Origin: Microtetraspora sp. NBRC 16547
GTDB taxonomy: Bacteria > Actinomycetota > Actinomycetes > Streptosporangiales > Streptosporangiaceae
Assembly (NCBI RefSeq): GCF_030268965.1
Contig: NZ_BSSE01000006.1
Coordinates: 1 to 64,000 of the forward strand
Direction: 5' to 3'
Length of the DNA stretch: 64,000 bases
Part shown: in pieces, positions 6,785 through 16,458 of the stretch
How the letters are laid out: every line of letters starts with the position of its first letter
Position numbering within the stretch: the first letter of the stretch is position 1
Position numbers and translations under genes: made by a program
The notes under the pieces: model-generated
Database searches by the model: none
What the model was told of the DNA's origin: nothing
What the model saw: the letters and a program-made list of their open reading frames with translations, nothing else

Positions 6785-9700
6785 ATGACGCGCACCAGCG
6801 CACCACGAACACACACCTGGCCCGGTGCGATCACGGCGATCGCACTCGCAGCCGGCGCACTGGTCTGTGCACCGGCTTCGCCGGCCTCGGCGGCCGGCGA
6901 GGATCGGCCGACGTACCTCAACAGGTCCCTGTACACCGGCGAGTTCCACGCGCACACCTCCGTGAGTGACGGCGCCAAACTGCCGCCGGACGCCTACAAG
7001 CACGTCCATGACGAGACCGACGCCGACTTCTTCGCGGTGTCCGAGCACGACGTCATGTGGGACATCCGCAACGGCGACGACTTCATCGAGAACTGGCGGG
7101 ACGCCGACTCCGCCGAGTGGCGCTACCTCCACGAGAGCGCCGCGAAGTTCAATGCCGAGCAGGACGGCCTGGTCGCGGTCCCCGCGGTCGAGAACACCTG
7201 GTACGACGGCACCGGCCACATCAACGTGTTCAACAGCGACTGGCACGTGACGGCGCGGGCGACCGAGAAGGGCAGCGTCGACGGGTACGGCAACGTGTTC
7301 GGCACCGGCGACATGAAGTACGACTACTTCACGTTCCTGGCCCGCCTGAAGCAGGACCCGGACGTGATCGGCCAGTTCAACCACCCGTCCACCACGAGCA
7401 AGGGCGACTTCTTCGGCTTCAAGGGCCTTGACCCGGCCGCCGACGACCGGATGGCGCTCATCGAGGTCAAGTCCACCGATGCGGTGAACGAGTTCCAGAA
7501 GGCGCTGGACGCCGGCTGGCACCTGGCCCCGGTGTGGAACGGCGACGAGCACTCCGCGAACTGGGTGTCCGGGAACCCGTCGATCACCGGCGTGTGGGCC
7601 AAGGACCACTCCCTGGACGCCTTATACGCGGCGATGCGGGACCGCAGCCTCTACTCGACGGCCGACGTCAACGCGGTCCTCGCGTTCGGCGGCAACGGCA
7701 AGATCATGGGCACGGTCCTGCCGGGCGACACCACCAGCCTGGACGTCGAGCTCCGCCTCGCCGACCCGGACGCCAAGGACTCCTTCACCTCCGCGCGCCT
7801 CATCACCAACGGCGGCGCCGTCGCCCACGACTTCGGCAAGATCAGCGGCAACGACCTGACGCTGAAGACCAAGCTGGACGTCCGGGATGGCGACTTCTAC
7901 TACGTCCGCGCCGACCAGGCCGACGGCAACTTCCTGGTCTCCGCCCCGATCTGGATCGGGAAGACCACCCGCGGCGCGAACTACGCCCCGCGGATCACCG
8001 TGTCAGGCGATTTCCCCGCCACCGCGCAGTACGGTGACACGGTCACCCTGCCGAAGGTGACGGCCACCGACGACTCCGGCACCCAGCCCACGATCACGTT
8101 CGAGGTGTTCGACTCCGCGGGCAAGGTCCCGGTCTCCGGCGGTGCCTTCCGGATCCGCTCGTACGACGACGCGTTCGTGGTCGTGAAGGCGACCGACAAC
8201 CTCGGCAACACCAACGCCGAGATGCTCCGGATCCAGGTCTCCCAGGAGGCGCCGAACCCGGCGGGCGTCTTCCGCTTCGGCAGCAACGCGTCCGTGGGCG
8301 AGGTGCCCGGCGCCGCCGGCATCGCGGTCACCACCGACCGCGACGTCAAGCAGGTCTACGCACAGGTCCTGCCCGAGGGCTCGGACGACTGGTCCAAGGC
8401 CGATGTGCTGACCTCGACGAACGACCGCCCGTACGAGGTCAACACGGTCGGCAACGACGAGCCCGTCTACCAGCACTCCATCACTGGCCAGACGCTGCGC
8501 TCCCACGAGTTCCGGCTGACCGGGCTGAAGGTCGGCACGACGTACCGGTTCCGGTTCGGCGTGGCCCGCGACGGCCGTGCCCCCGCCCCTGCCGTCGAGT
8601 CGGCCTGGACCGGCGTACGGGGCAAGTTTCTCGCCGGCGGCGCCAAGGGGGAGCCGGTCTACATCCTGGGCGACATTCAGGTGCCCGACGGCAACGCCGA
8701 CGCCCTCACCCTGCCGGTGCGGGTGCTCGACCGGCTGAAGGGCCAGACGCCGGGCGGCGGTACCGTGATTCAGGTCGGCGACCTCGTCGACCGCGGAGGA
8801 CGGGGTGAGAAGTGGGCCGAGATCCACGGCTCCTTCCTGTCCGAACTCGACCTGCAATACGCGGGCGTGGTCGGCAACCACGAGACCTACGAGGACCTCG
8901 ACTACGACGCGGTCGGCAAGCAGCCGAGTGCGATCTTCACCAACATGTTCGCGCTGCCGCGCAACGGCGTGATCGGCGAGAGCAACTACTCCTTCGACCG
9001 CGGTGACATCCACTTCTCGGTGCTGAACTCCAACGTGCGCCTCGACGAGCAGCTCAAGTGGCTGGTCGACGACGTGCGCGCCTCGCACGCGACGTGGAAC
9101 GTCGTCGTCGGGCACTTCTCCTACTACGGCGGCCAGCACGCCGGCGACGGCGGCATGGACATCGACCGGGAGAAGGTCACGCGCGTGCTCGACCGGCTCG
9201 GCGTCGACCTGTACGTCGGCGGGCACGACCACGTCTACAAGCGGTCCACGATCTACGACGGGCGCTTGGCGAAGACCCCCGAGGAGGAGGCCGCAGGCAC
9301 CGCGTTCGTGACCATGGGGTCGTCCGGCCCGAAGTTCTACGACAACCAGCGGTTCTGGTGGGACGACAAGGTCTTCGACGAGAACGTCCAGATGGGCGGT
9401 GTCCTGAAGGCGACCGACGCCGGCCTGCAGCTGTCGACGTACACGATGGACGGGCGCCTGGTCGACGAGGTGACCGTCGCCAAACCGCGCGGTTCCTGGA
9501 AGGTCTCCTCGGCCGAGATCGAGAACCGTGAGCTGAAAGGTGTGGGTCTCCTGTCCTCCTCGGGCAGCCTGGACAAGGTCACCGTCATGGCCGCGACGTA
9601 CGACAACTCGCAGCAGCGGATGATCGACGTGCGTACCCTCGACGTCACCCTTGACCACCGCGGTCGCGAGCAGTACGTCCGCTTCGACACGCCGCTGCCG

Positions 9701-12700
9701 GTGGCGCCGAGCTCGACGGTCAAGCTGTTCACGTGGGACTCGCTGGCGTCCGGAAAGCCACTGCGGCCGGCCGTGACCCTGCGCGAGGGCCTGAGCGGTG
9801 AGGGCACCGAGAAGTCCCCGTACTTGATCGACTCGCCCGACGACCTGGCCAAGGTCGACAACGACCCGGCCAGTCACTACCGGCTCATCGCCGACCTGAA
9901 CCTGACCGGGCTCGACCGTGCTCAGATCGGTCGTACGACCAACTTCACGGGCGTCTTCGACGGCGACGGGCACACCATCTCCGGGCTGGCCGCCCTGGCC
10001 GACCAGGGGCCGGGCCTGTTCGCTGACAACCACGGCACGATCGAGGACCTGGTGGTCCAGGGCGACGTCACCACCGACCGTTCCACCGCCGGCCTGGTCG
10101 CCGACCAGAACCACGGCACGATCCAGCGGGTCCGCGTCGACGGGTCGCTGACCGCGAACAGCTACGTTGGCGGCATCACCGGCCACCATTTCGGCACCGT
10201 CCACGACAGCATCTCCACGGCGAACGTACGCGCGACGACCCAGTACGCCGGCGGTGTCGTCGGCGTCTCCGTCGGTGGGTCGGTCACCGAGAACGTCCTC
10301 GCCACCGGTGCGGTCCTCGCGAGCGGCTCATCCGCGGGCGGTGTGGCCGCCTACGGCTACACCGACACCCAGGTGAGCCACGCGGTCGCGTTGAACGCGA
10401 ACATCTCCGCGTCGAGCTACGCGCACGCCATCGTCGGTCGCGTCTACACCGGGCAGACCGCCACGCTCGAGGACAATCACGTCAGCCGTTCCGTGCCGAT
10501 CAGCGGGCAGTCGCTGACCGACCCGCCCGCGGCCGACAACCAGAAGGGCAATGTCGTCGCCCCCTCGGAGATCCAGCGGCAGGCCTTCTACGCGGAGCGC
10601 GGCTGGGACTTCGAGACCGTCTGGCAGTGGGACGACGTCGCCAAGCGCCCGACCCTGCGGATGGCGACGGAGACGCTCGAGCCGGTCCCGGCACCCGAAC
10701 TGCCGAAGGACGAGCGCGGCTTCTACGTCGTCGACAGCGTCGAGGACCTGATCCTGATGGGTAAGCACCCGTCCTACGACTACGTGCTCGCCGCCGACCT
10801 CGACCTGACCGGCACGCCGTTCACCAGCCCGCCGCAGCCGTTCATCGGCGAACTGGACGGCGCCGGCCACACCATCACGGGCCTGACCTCCACCACCGGT
10901 GGTCTGTTCGCCCAGATCTCCGGGCACGTCCACGACCTCGCGGTCCTCGACGCCAAGGTGAACACCACCACGGCTCGCGCTGGCATTCTGGCCAACAGCA
11001 GCACCGGCGCCATCGAGCGCGTGTGGGTCTCCGGGTCCGTGACCGCGGGCTCGCGTGCGGGCGGTCTCGTCGGTGACTCGCAGGGCATCGTGCGTGACGC
11101 CTACTCCACGGCGAACGTGCACGCGCTCGCCACCGAGGCGGGCGGCGTGATCGGCGTGGCCCTGGCCGGCTCCACCACGGAGCGGGTCTTCTCCACGGGC
11201 GCCGTCACAGCCGACGCCCGTAACGACGGTGGTGTGGTCGGCTACGGCTACACCGGCACCACCATCCGCGACTCGATCGCGCTCAACCCGACCGTCACCG
11301 CACCGTCCTGGGCGCACCGCTTCCTGGGCCGTGTGCTGGCGAACAACGTCGCCACGCTCAGTAACAACTGGGCGGCCGAGACCGTCGAGGCGAACTCGCA
11401 GGCCGAGACCGCGATCGGCCCGGCCACGCTCAACGGCGCCACCGCGACCCGAGACCAAACCGCCGACCAGGCCTTCTGGGCCGGCAAGCTCGGCTTCGAC
11501 TTCGAGTCGGCCTGGCAGTGGGACGCCGACGGCCGGCGGCCCGTTCTGCGCGCGGTGCCGGAGGACGTCCCGGCCGTCGAGGAGCCGGCCCCCGCGGGCC
11601 CGGCCCTGAAACGCGACACCGACGGCTTCTACCTCGTGCAGAAGCCCGGCGACCTCAAGGAACTGGCCGCGTACCCGTCCGAGCGGTTCCGCCTCACCGT
11701 GGACCTCGACCTGACCGGCATCGCCCGCATCACCCCGGCCTTCACGGGTGAGCTCGACGGCGCCGGCCACAACTTGACCGGGTACGCCTCCGCCGATGGC
11801 GGTCTGTTCGCCTCCGTCACCGGTCACGTCCGAGACCTGACCCTCGCTGACGCCTCCGTGCAGACGACCGCGGGGAACGTGGGCCTGCTCGCCGACCGCC
11901 TCGACGGCACCCTCGAGCGCGTCGCCACCACCGGCGCGATCGTCGGCAACACCACCGTCGGCGGCATCGTCGGGTACAGCTGTGGCATCCTGCGCGACGC
12001 ATGGTCCGCGGCCGGCGTCTCGACGAGCGGCGGCCGGTACGCCGGCGGCCTCATCGGCATCGCCGGCGGTGCCGCCCAGTGCGCCGCGACCACCGGCGGC
12101 AGCCTCACCGAGCGCACGTACGCGGCCGGCCCGGTCAACGCCGCCGGCAACCAGAGCGCCGGCGGTGTCAGCGGCTACGCCTACACCGGCACCACCATCC
12201 GTGACAACGTCGCCCTCAACCCGACGGTGACCGCGACCGGATGGGCGCACCGAATCGTCGCCCGCACCCTCAGCGGCGGCGCCCCGACCGTTGAGAACAA
12301 CCTCGCCTCCGAGACCGTGGTCGCCTCGGTGCAGAACATCGGAGACACCGCGCCGGAGAGCTTCAACGGCACCACCATCACCACCGCGCAGGCCGCCGAC
12401 CCGGCCACGTACACGTCGCTCAGGTGGGACCTGGAGAAGGTCTGGCAGTGGGACACCGGCCTCGGCCGACCGGTTCTGCGCGGCTCGACAACACCGGCCG
12501 CCAAGGCGACAGCGGCCGAACCCGCGGCTGCGAGGGAGACCGTCGCCGAGGCCGGAACGGTGCGGACCGTCGCATTCACCACCGCGGTCCCGCCGACGGC
12601 CGAGGCCACCGAGACCGGCGGCATCCACCACGAGGTGGTCGTAAACGACAACGGCACCGTCACGGTCACGGTGTCCGCCGGGACCGCCGCGGCGGCCAAG

Positions 12701-13216
12701 CAGTTGTCGTTCCTCCTGCTGAAGGCCGGCGCATCGACGTCGGCTCCGGCTGAGGACGACGTCGCCTACCTCGGAGAGGTCCGCCTCGACGAGCAGGGCA
12801 ACGCCACGGTCACCGTGCTCCTGAACCGGTCGGACGGGACGACCCTCGCGCTCAACACCTCCGGTGACACGGGGCGCTACGTCGCTTCGCTCCTCCCGCA
12901 GGAGCCCGGGACCCCGCCGATGAGTGTGCTGCACGACACCGTCACCGCCACGGTCAAGGCGAAGGAGAACGCCCCTGCTCAGGCGACGATCACCCTGGTC
13001 TGCGCCGGCGCGGAGAAGTGCCAGGAGCAGGTCACCATCCGCCACGACGGCCACCCTCTTGACACCAAGAAGGTCACGCTCCAGCCCGGCAAGACCCGCG
13101 ACCTGCAGCTCAACCTCCGCGACGAGGCCCGCGCCGCACTCCTCGCCGGCAGGTCTATCACCCTGGACGTCCAGATCGGCACGGCCTCGGCGGTCCAGGT
13201 GACCGTCACCCCGTGA
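6785..13216 (+). CDS. Giant secreted dual metallohydrolase (PHP + calcineurin phosphoesterase + 3 GLUG modules)
   Basis: The 2143-aa protein has a signal peptide (residues 1-37, ending ASPASAA). Residues 45-400 form a PHP/CehA-McbA-like metal hydrolase: GEFHAHTSVSDG, AVSEHD, AVENTW, FNHPS and NGDEHS supply the metal ligands. Around 400-620 are beta-rich linker domains. Residues 620-900 form a calcineurin-type phosphoesterase with GDIQVPD, GDLVDRGG, GNHET, GHFSYYGG and GGHDH. Three modules of about 290 residues follow (about 1005-1290, 1305-1585, 1610-1895). Each has a DLDLTG start, GLUG-like GG(L/I)VG repeats and a WxWDxxxxRPxLR end. A last beta domain closes the protein. Substrate is unknown, but phosphoesters outside the cell are likely. 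The gene stands alone between two tRNA-Phe scars. Confidence 0.85.
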   Translation: MTRTSAPRTHTWPGAITAIALAAGALVCAPASPASAAGEDRPTYLNRSLYTGEFHAHTSVSDGAKLPPDAYKHVHDETDADFFAVSEHDVMWDIRNGDDFIENWRDADSAEWRYLHESAAKFNAEQDGLVAVPAVENTWYDGTGHINVFNSDWHVTARATEKGSVDGYGNVFGTGDMKYDYFTFLARLKQDPDVIGQFNHPSTTSKGDFFGFKGLDPAADDRMALIEVKSTDAVNEFQKALDAGWHLAPVWNGDEHSANWVSGNPSITGVWAKDHSLDALYAAMRDRSLYSTADVNAVLAFGGNGKIMGTVLPGDTTSLDVELRLADPDAKDSFTSARLITNGGAVAHDFGKISGNDLTLKTKLDVRDGDFYYVRADQADGNFLVSAPIWIGKTTRGANYAPRITVSGDFPATAQYGDTVTLPKVTATDDSGTQPTITFEVFDSAGKVPVSGGAFRIRSYDDAFVVVKATDNLGNTNAEMLRIQVSQEAPNPAGVFRFGSNASVGEVPGAAGIAVTTDRDVKQVYAQVLPEGSDDWSKADVLTSTNDRPYEVNTVGNDEPVYQHSITGQTLRSHEFRLTGLKVGTTYRFRFGVARDGRAPAPAVESAWTGVRGKFLAGGAKGEPVYILGDIQVPDGNADALTLPVRVLDRLKGQTPGGGTVIQVGDLVDRGGRGEKWAEIHGSFLSELDLQYAGVVGNHETYEDLDYDAVGKQPSAIFTNMFALPRNGVIGESNYSFDRGDIHFSVLNSNVRLDEQLKWLVDDVRASHATWNVVVGHFSYYGGQHAGDGGMDIDREKVTRVLDRLGVDLYVGGHDHVYKRSTIYDGRLAKTPEEEAAGTAFVTMGSSGPKFYDNQRFWWDDKVFDENVQMGGVLKATDAGLQLSTYTMDGRLVDEVTVAKPRGSWKVSSAEIENRELKGVGLLSSSGSLDKVTVMAATYDNSQQRMIDVRTLDVTLDHRGREQYVRFDTPLPVAPSSTVKLFTWDSLASGKPLRPAVTLREGLSGEGTEKSPYLIDSPDDLAKVDNDPASHYRLIADLNLTGLDRAQIGRTTNFTGVFDGDGHTISGLAALADQGPGLFADNHGTIEDLVVQGDVTTDRSTAGLVADQNHGTIQRVRVDGSLTANSYVGGITGHHFGTVHDSISTANVRATTQYAGGVVGVSVGGSVTENVLATGAVLASGSSAGGVAAYGYTDTQVSHAVALNANISASSYAHAIVGRVYTGQTATLEDNHVSRSVPISGQSLTDPPAADNQKGNVVAPSEIQRQAFYAERGWDFETVWQWDDVAKRPTLRMATETLEPVPAPELPKDERGFYVVDSVEDLILMGKHPSYDYVLAADLDLTGTPFTSPPQPFIGELDGAGHTITGLTSTTGGLFAQISGHVHDLAVLDAKVNTTTARAGILANSSTGAIERVWVSGSVTAGSRAGGLVGDSQGIVRDAYSTANVHALATEAGGVIGVALAGSTTERVFSTGAVTADARNDGGVVGYGYTGTTIRDSIALNPTVTAPSWAHRFLGRVLANNVATLSNNWAAETVEANSQAETAIGPATLNGATATRDQTADQAFWAGKLGFDFESAWQWDADGRRPVLRAVPEDVPAVEEPAPAGPALKRDTDGFYLVQKPGDLKELAAYPSERFRLTVDLDLTGIARITPAFTGELDGAGHNLTGYASADGGLFASVTGHVRDLTLADASVQTTAGNVGLLADRLDGTLERVATTGAIVGNTTVGGIVGYSCGILRDAWSAAGVSTSGGRYAGGLIGIAGGAAQCAATTGGSLTERTYAAGPVNAAGNQSAGGVSGYAYTGTTIRDNVALNPTVTATGWAHRIVARTLSGGAPTVENNLASETVVASVQNIGDTAPESFNGTTITTAQAADPATYTSLRWDLEKVWQWDTGLGRPVLRGSTTPAAKATAAEPAAARETVAEAGTVRTVAFTTAVPPTAEATETGGIHHEVVVNDNGTVTVTVSAGTAAAAKQLSFLLLKAGASTSAPAEDDVAYLGEVRLDEQGNATVTVLLNRSDGTTLALNTSGDTGRYVASLLPQEPGTPPMSVLHDTVTATVKAKENAPAQATITLVCAGAEKCQEQVTIRHDGHPLDTKKVTLQPGKTRDLQLNLRDEARAALLAGRSITLDVQIGTASAVQVTVTP

Positions 13217-13259
13217 CGTATCCACCGGAGAGGCCCCGGCCTCTGCGGTGACTCCAGAA

Positions 13260-13297
13260 CCTGTGGCGCCCGCAGCCTCGGCTGCGGGCGCCACAGG
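13260..13297 (+). terminator. Strong hairpin behind the giant gene
   Basis: A perfect 17-bp stem built on CTGTGGCGCCCGCAGC, a CTCG loop and its exact complement. There is no T tract, which is common for actinobacterial terminators. It begins 44 bases after the stop codon. Confidence 0.7.
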
Positions 13298-13366
13298 TCA
13301 CCTCCCGCGTTGACTGATGGAGATGCGGTTCGTGCCGCCCCCGCTGCCGCCCCCGCTGCCGGCGTC
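13298..13366. other. Spacer between terminator and second scar
   Basis: No gene. It contains a short C-rich CCGCCCCCGCTG repeat motif and nothing else that I recognise. Confidence 0.3.
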
Positions 13367-13552
13367 CGACGGCAAAGCTGACGGCAACGTCGGCCACCCA
13401 CGCCGTACGTCAGAAACCGCCGAGCACTCTCCAGCCCCAGGTCAGCAAGGGCGAGGTGGGCGACTGCCACAGCTGAAAAGCGGAAGGTCGACAGTTCGAC
13501 CCTGCCCCTGACCACATCATCTGAACAGCAAGAACGCCCCGAAGCATGGGAG
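13367..13552 (+). repeat. Long direct repeat, copy 2 (contains tRNA-Phe 3' half)
   Basis: This is the partner of 5755-5936, in the same orientation. The tRNA core differs from copy 1 at one position (GACAG for GGCAG, which breaks one T-stem pair). The sequence diverges after GCCCCGA, so the tRNA terminator is missing. Together the two copies bracket the giant gene. Confidence 0.75.
13473..13514 (+). tRNA. tRNA-Phe 3' half, second scar
   Basis: It has the same 42-base span as the first scar: anticodon loop CTGAAAA to discriminator A. It lacks a 5' half and carries one T-stem mismatch, so it cannot be a working tRNA. Confidence 0.72.
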
Positions 13553-13623
13553 CAGGAGAAGCGCCCCGGAAGAGCCCCATCACGGCGGCGGCCGATTCGC
13601 GCTGCGCGGGCTAGCATCGGGCC

Positions 13624-14568
13624 ATGCCCTTGACCGCGAAGGACGTCGACCGGTTCGAGGCCTTCAGGCCGCGCTTGGAGGCCATCGCCTACCGCCTCCT
13701 CGGCTCCGCCGGGGAGGCCGAGGACGCCGTGCAGGAGACGTTCCTGCGCTGGCAGGCCGCCGACGTCGACCGCATCGAGGTCCCCGAGGCCTGGCTGACG
13801 AAGGTCCTCACCAACCTGTGCCTCAACCAGCTCACCTCCGCGCGGGCGCGCCGCGAGACCTATGTGGGCCAATGGCTTCCCGAGCCGCTGCTCGCCGGGG
13901 ACCCGATGCTCGGCCCGGCCGACACCGCCGAGCAGCGCGAATCGGTCTCGTACGCGGTCCTCACCCTCATGGAGCGCCTCTCCCCCAACGAGCGGGCGGT
14001 GTACGTGCTGCGGGAGGCCTTCGACTACCCGCATCGGGAGATCGCCGAGATCCTCGACATCACCGAGGCCGCCAGCCAGCAGATCTTCCACCGTGCCAAG
14101 AAGCACGTCGCGGACGGCAAGGCCCGCACCGAGGTCGACGAGGCCGCCGCCCGGCGGATCGTCGAGGAGTTCCTGGCGGCCGCCACCAGCGGCCGGATCG
14201 ATCCGCTCGTGCGTCTGCTCACCGAGGACGCCATCGCGATCGGCGACGGTGGCGGGAAGGTCCCGGCCCGCGCCAAGGCGTTCGAGGGTGCCGTCGCGGT
14301 GGCGAAGTTCCTGTGGGGCCTGCTCAAACCCGGCGCGGCCAAGCGCGCCTTGGTCGGCGGCTCGGCCGAGGTCTACGCCTGGACCGCCAACGGCGAACCC
14401 GCCGTCGTGGCCGCCGTGGACGGCCGGGTCGTCGGCGTCATGTGCCTGGAGGTCACCGCCGAGGGCGTCGCCGCGTCCCGCATCCAGGTCAACCCCGACA
14501 AGCTCGAGCGCGCGACCGCGCACTGGGCGGCCGCCGACCACGGGGAGCCGCTGTTCAACGCCTTCTGA
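13624..14568 (+). CDS. sigJ: ECF41-type sigma factor (SigJ-like)
   Basis: Residues 10-75 hold sigma region 2 (AYRLLGSAGEAEDAVQETFL) and about 110-160 hold region 4 (LSPNERAVYVLREAFDYPH followed by REIAEILDITEAASQQ). The C-terminal 130 residues form the SnoaL-like extension that marks ECF41 factors and tunes their activity in place of an anti-sigma factor. Length (314 aa) is standard. The next gene, 93 bases on, is an FAD oxidoreductase. ECF41 factors usually drive one neighbouring redox-type gene, so this is a likely regulator-target pair. Confidence 0.88.
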   Translation: MPLTAKDVDRFEAFRPRLEAIAYRLLGSAGEAEDAVQETFLRWQAADVDRIEVPEAWLTKVLTNLCLNQLTSARARRETYVGQWLPEPLLAGDPMLGPADTAEQRESVSYAVLTLMERLSPNERAVYVLREAFDYPHREIAEILDITEAASQQIFHRAKKHVADGKARTEVDEAAARRIVEEFLAAATSGRIDPLVRLLTEDAIAIGDGGGKVPARAKAFEGAVAVAKFLWGLLKPGAAKRALVGGSAEVYAWTANGEPAVVAAVDGRVVGVMCLEVTAEGVAASRIQVNPDKLERATAHWAAADHGEPLFNAF

Positions 14569-14661
14569 GCGCTATGTGAGGTGCTTCACATCGCGTTCCT
14601 GTCAGGAAACGGCGGGCCGCCCGGTTCAAGGGGCGAACCCGCGCACGACAGGAGCAAGGAA

Positions 14662-15858
14662 ATGCGGCACCGCATCATCGTCCTCGGAGCCGGATACGCC
14701 GGAGCCTTCGCCGCCGGCCGCCTCGCCAGGCGGCTCCGCCGCGAGGATGTCGCGATCACCCTCGTCAACGCCGAGCCCGACTTCGTCGAACGCGTCCGCA
14801 TGCACCAGCTGGCGGCCGGCCAGGACCTCAAGCCCCGGCCGTTCAGCGGGATGTTCGCGGGAACCGGCGTCGAACTGAGGCTCGCGAAGGTCACCGGCGT
14901 CGACGTCGACCGCAAGACCGTCGCCGTCATCGACGCGAACGGCGCCGAAGAACTCGCCTACGACACGCTCGTCTACGCCCTCGGCAGCGGCTGGAACGCC
15001 CAAGGCGTCCCCGGGACCACCGAGCACGCCTATGAGATCGCCGGCCGCCCCGGCGCACTCCGGCTGCGCGAGCGCCTGGCCCGCCTCGACGCCGGGCAGA
15101 CCGTGGTCGTCGTCGGCGGCGGCCTCACCGGCCTGGAGGCCGCGACCGAGATCGCTGAGACCCGCCCGGACCTCGACGTCGCCCTCGCCGCCCGCGGCGG
15201 CCTCGGCGACTGGCTCTCGCCCAAGGGTCGCGGGCATCTGCGGAAGGTCGTCGGCAGGCTCGGGATCACCGTGTACGAGCACGCCGCCGTCACCGGCGTC
15301 GAAGCCGACCGCGTCGCCACAGCCGACGGCAAGGCCATCCCGGCCGCGGTCACCGTGTGGGCCACCGGCTTCGCGGTCCACCCGATCGCGAAGGCGACCA
15401 CCCTGGAGGTCACCGGCGCCGGCCAGATCGTGGTCGACGGGACCATGCGCTCGGTCTCGCACCCGGACGTGTACGCCGTCGGCGACGCGGCCATGGTGAT
15501 GGGCCCCGGGGACAAGCCGCTGCGGATGTCGTGCGCCTCGGGCACCCCGGTCGCGTGGCAGGCCGCCGACGCGATCGCGGCGCGCCTGACCGGCGGGAAG
15601 CTCCCGAATGTGCCGATCCGCTACTTCGCCCAGTGCGTCTCGCTGGGCCGCAAGGAGGGGTTGATCCAGTACGTCACCGCCGACGACCGCACCGTGCAGG
15701 CGGTCCATACTGGACGACTCGCCGCCGTCTACAAGGAGCTGGTCTGCAAGGGCGCCGCCTGGGGCGTCGCCAACCCGACGTTCGGGCTGCCGACCCGGCG
15801 CCGCCGCGTCACGCGGGAGCGGGCCGCGGCGGGCTCGGCCGTCAACGCGCCGGCGTAA
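14662..15858 (+). CDS. FAD/NAD(P)-dependent oxidoreductase (NDH-2-like)
   Basis: The protein has two Rossmann motifs: IIVLGAGYAGAFAAG near the N-terminus for FAD and VVVVGGGLTGLEAATEIAE near residue 155 for NAD(P)H. The VYAVGDAAMVMG segment near residue 275 closes the FAD site. Length is 398 aa. This is the pyridine nucleotide-disulfide/NADH dehydrogenase type II fold, and the electron acceptor is unknown. I chose ATG 14662, preceded by AGGAGCAAGGA, over an upstream start that lacks a ribosome binding site. It is the likely target of the ECF41 factor upstream. Confidence 0.87.
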   Translation: MRHRIIVLGAGYAGAFAAGRLARRLRREDVAITLVNAEPDFVERVRMHQLAAGQDLKPRPFSGMFAGTGVELRLAKVTGVDVDRKTVAVIDANGAEELAYDTLVYALGSGWNAQGVPGTTEHAYEIAGRPGALRLRERLARLDAGQTVVVVGGGLTGLEAATEIAETRPDLDVALAARGGLGDWLSPKGRGHLRKVVGRLGITVYEHAAVTGVEADRVATADGKAIPAAVTVWATGFAVHPIAKATTLEVTGAGQIVVDGTMRSVSHPDVYAVGDAAMVMGPGDKPLRMSCASGTPVAWQAADAIAARLTGGKLPNVPIRYFAQCVSLGRKEGLIQYVTADDRTVQAVHTGRLAAVYKELVCKGAAWGVANPTFGLPTRRRRVTRERAAAGSAVNAPA

Positions 15859-15866
15859 AGCACGAA

Positions 15867-15905
15867 GCGAAGCGGGCGCCCTTGACGCGAGGGCGCCCGC
15901 TTCGC
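15867..15905 (+). terminator. Terminator behind the oxidoreductase
   Basis: A perfect 16-bp stem (GCGAAGCGGGCGCCCT and its complement) with a seven-base loop, starting eight bases after the stop codon. Confidence 0.75.
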
Positions 15906-15977
15906 TGTCGGTCTACGGCGACGATCGCCGGGTGGGGTGGCCAGCAGTGGGCTACCCGCATTGCGGGGGTCGGACGT

Positions 15978-16458
15978 TCATCTCGGCAGCGGGCCCCTCC
16001 AGTTCTTCTTGGCGACCTCCGTGGCCTGCTTCGTGTACTGCGACTTACCGAGCTCGGCCAAGGCCGAGGGCTTGGTCTGGCTGACGCCCAGGCACTTGGC
16101 GAACTGCTCGCCGAGCTGCGCGATCTGCTTGTCCTCGTCGAGCGCGACCACGGACTTGTCCAGCGTCGCTTCGAGCTTGGTGAGGTAGTCGTTGTACGAG
16201 GTGACGGTCATGCCGAGGTGCTGCTTGGCGGCCTTGGCGAAGCACCTGTCGTCGGCGGCGCGCCACTTCTTCAGCTCGTCCGCCGACATCGCCATCAGGT
16301 TCTCGTTGTTCGGGTTCTCCCCCCACACGGGGTTGACCACCGGGTCCTTCGGGAAGGCGACCATGGACCAGACGCCGAACCCGTACTTGGCCCGGTACGC
16401 GCGCAGCGCCTCATAGTCGCCCGCCAGCCGCTCGCGCTCTCCGGGCTCCGCGGAATCG
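15978..16458 (-). pseudogene. 5'-truncated hypothetical protein
   Basis: The frame reads GDYEALRAYRAKYGFGVWSM, then continues through DDRCFAKAAKQHLG and ends VAKKNWRGPLPR. It is a Lys-rich, helix-rich protein with two cysteines, perhaps the end of an exported lipoprotein. Coding signal continues upstream of the first ATG (16364) to about 16458 and is then cut off by the vapC stop, so the original start is lost. I do not recognise the family. The toxin-antitoxin module probably inserted into it or replaced its front. Confidence 0.5.

Noticed and set aside
10328-13294. Very long minus-strand open frame (988 codons) and another at 8003-10204
   Set aside because: Both lie antisense to the giant phosphoesterase gene, are rich in Arg/Gly/Val/Asp with no domain pattern, and result from third-position GC bias.
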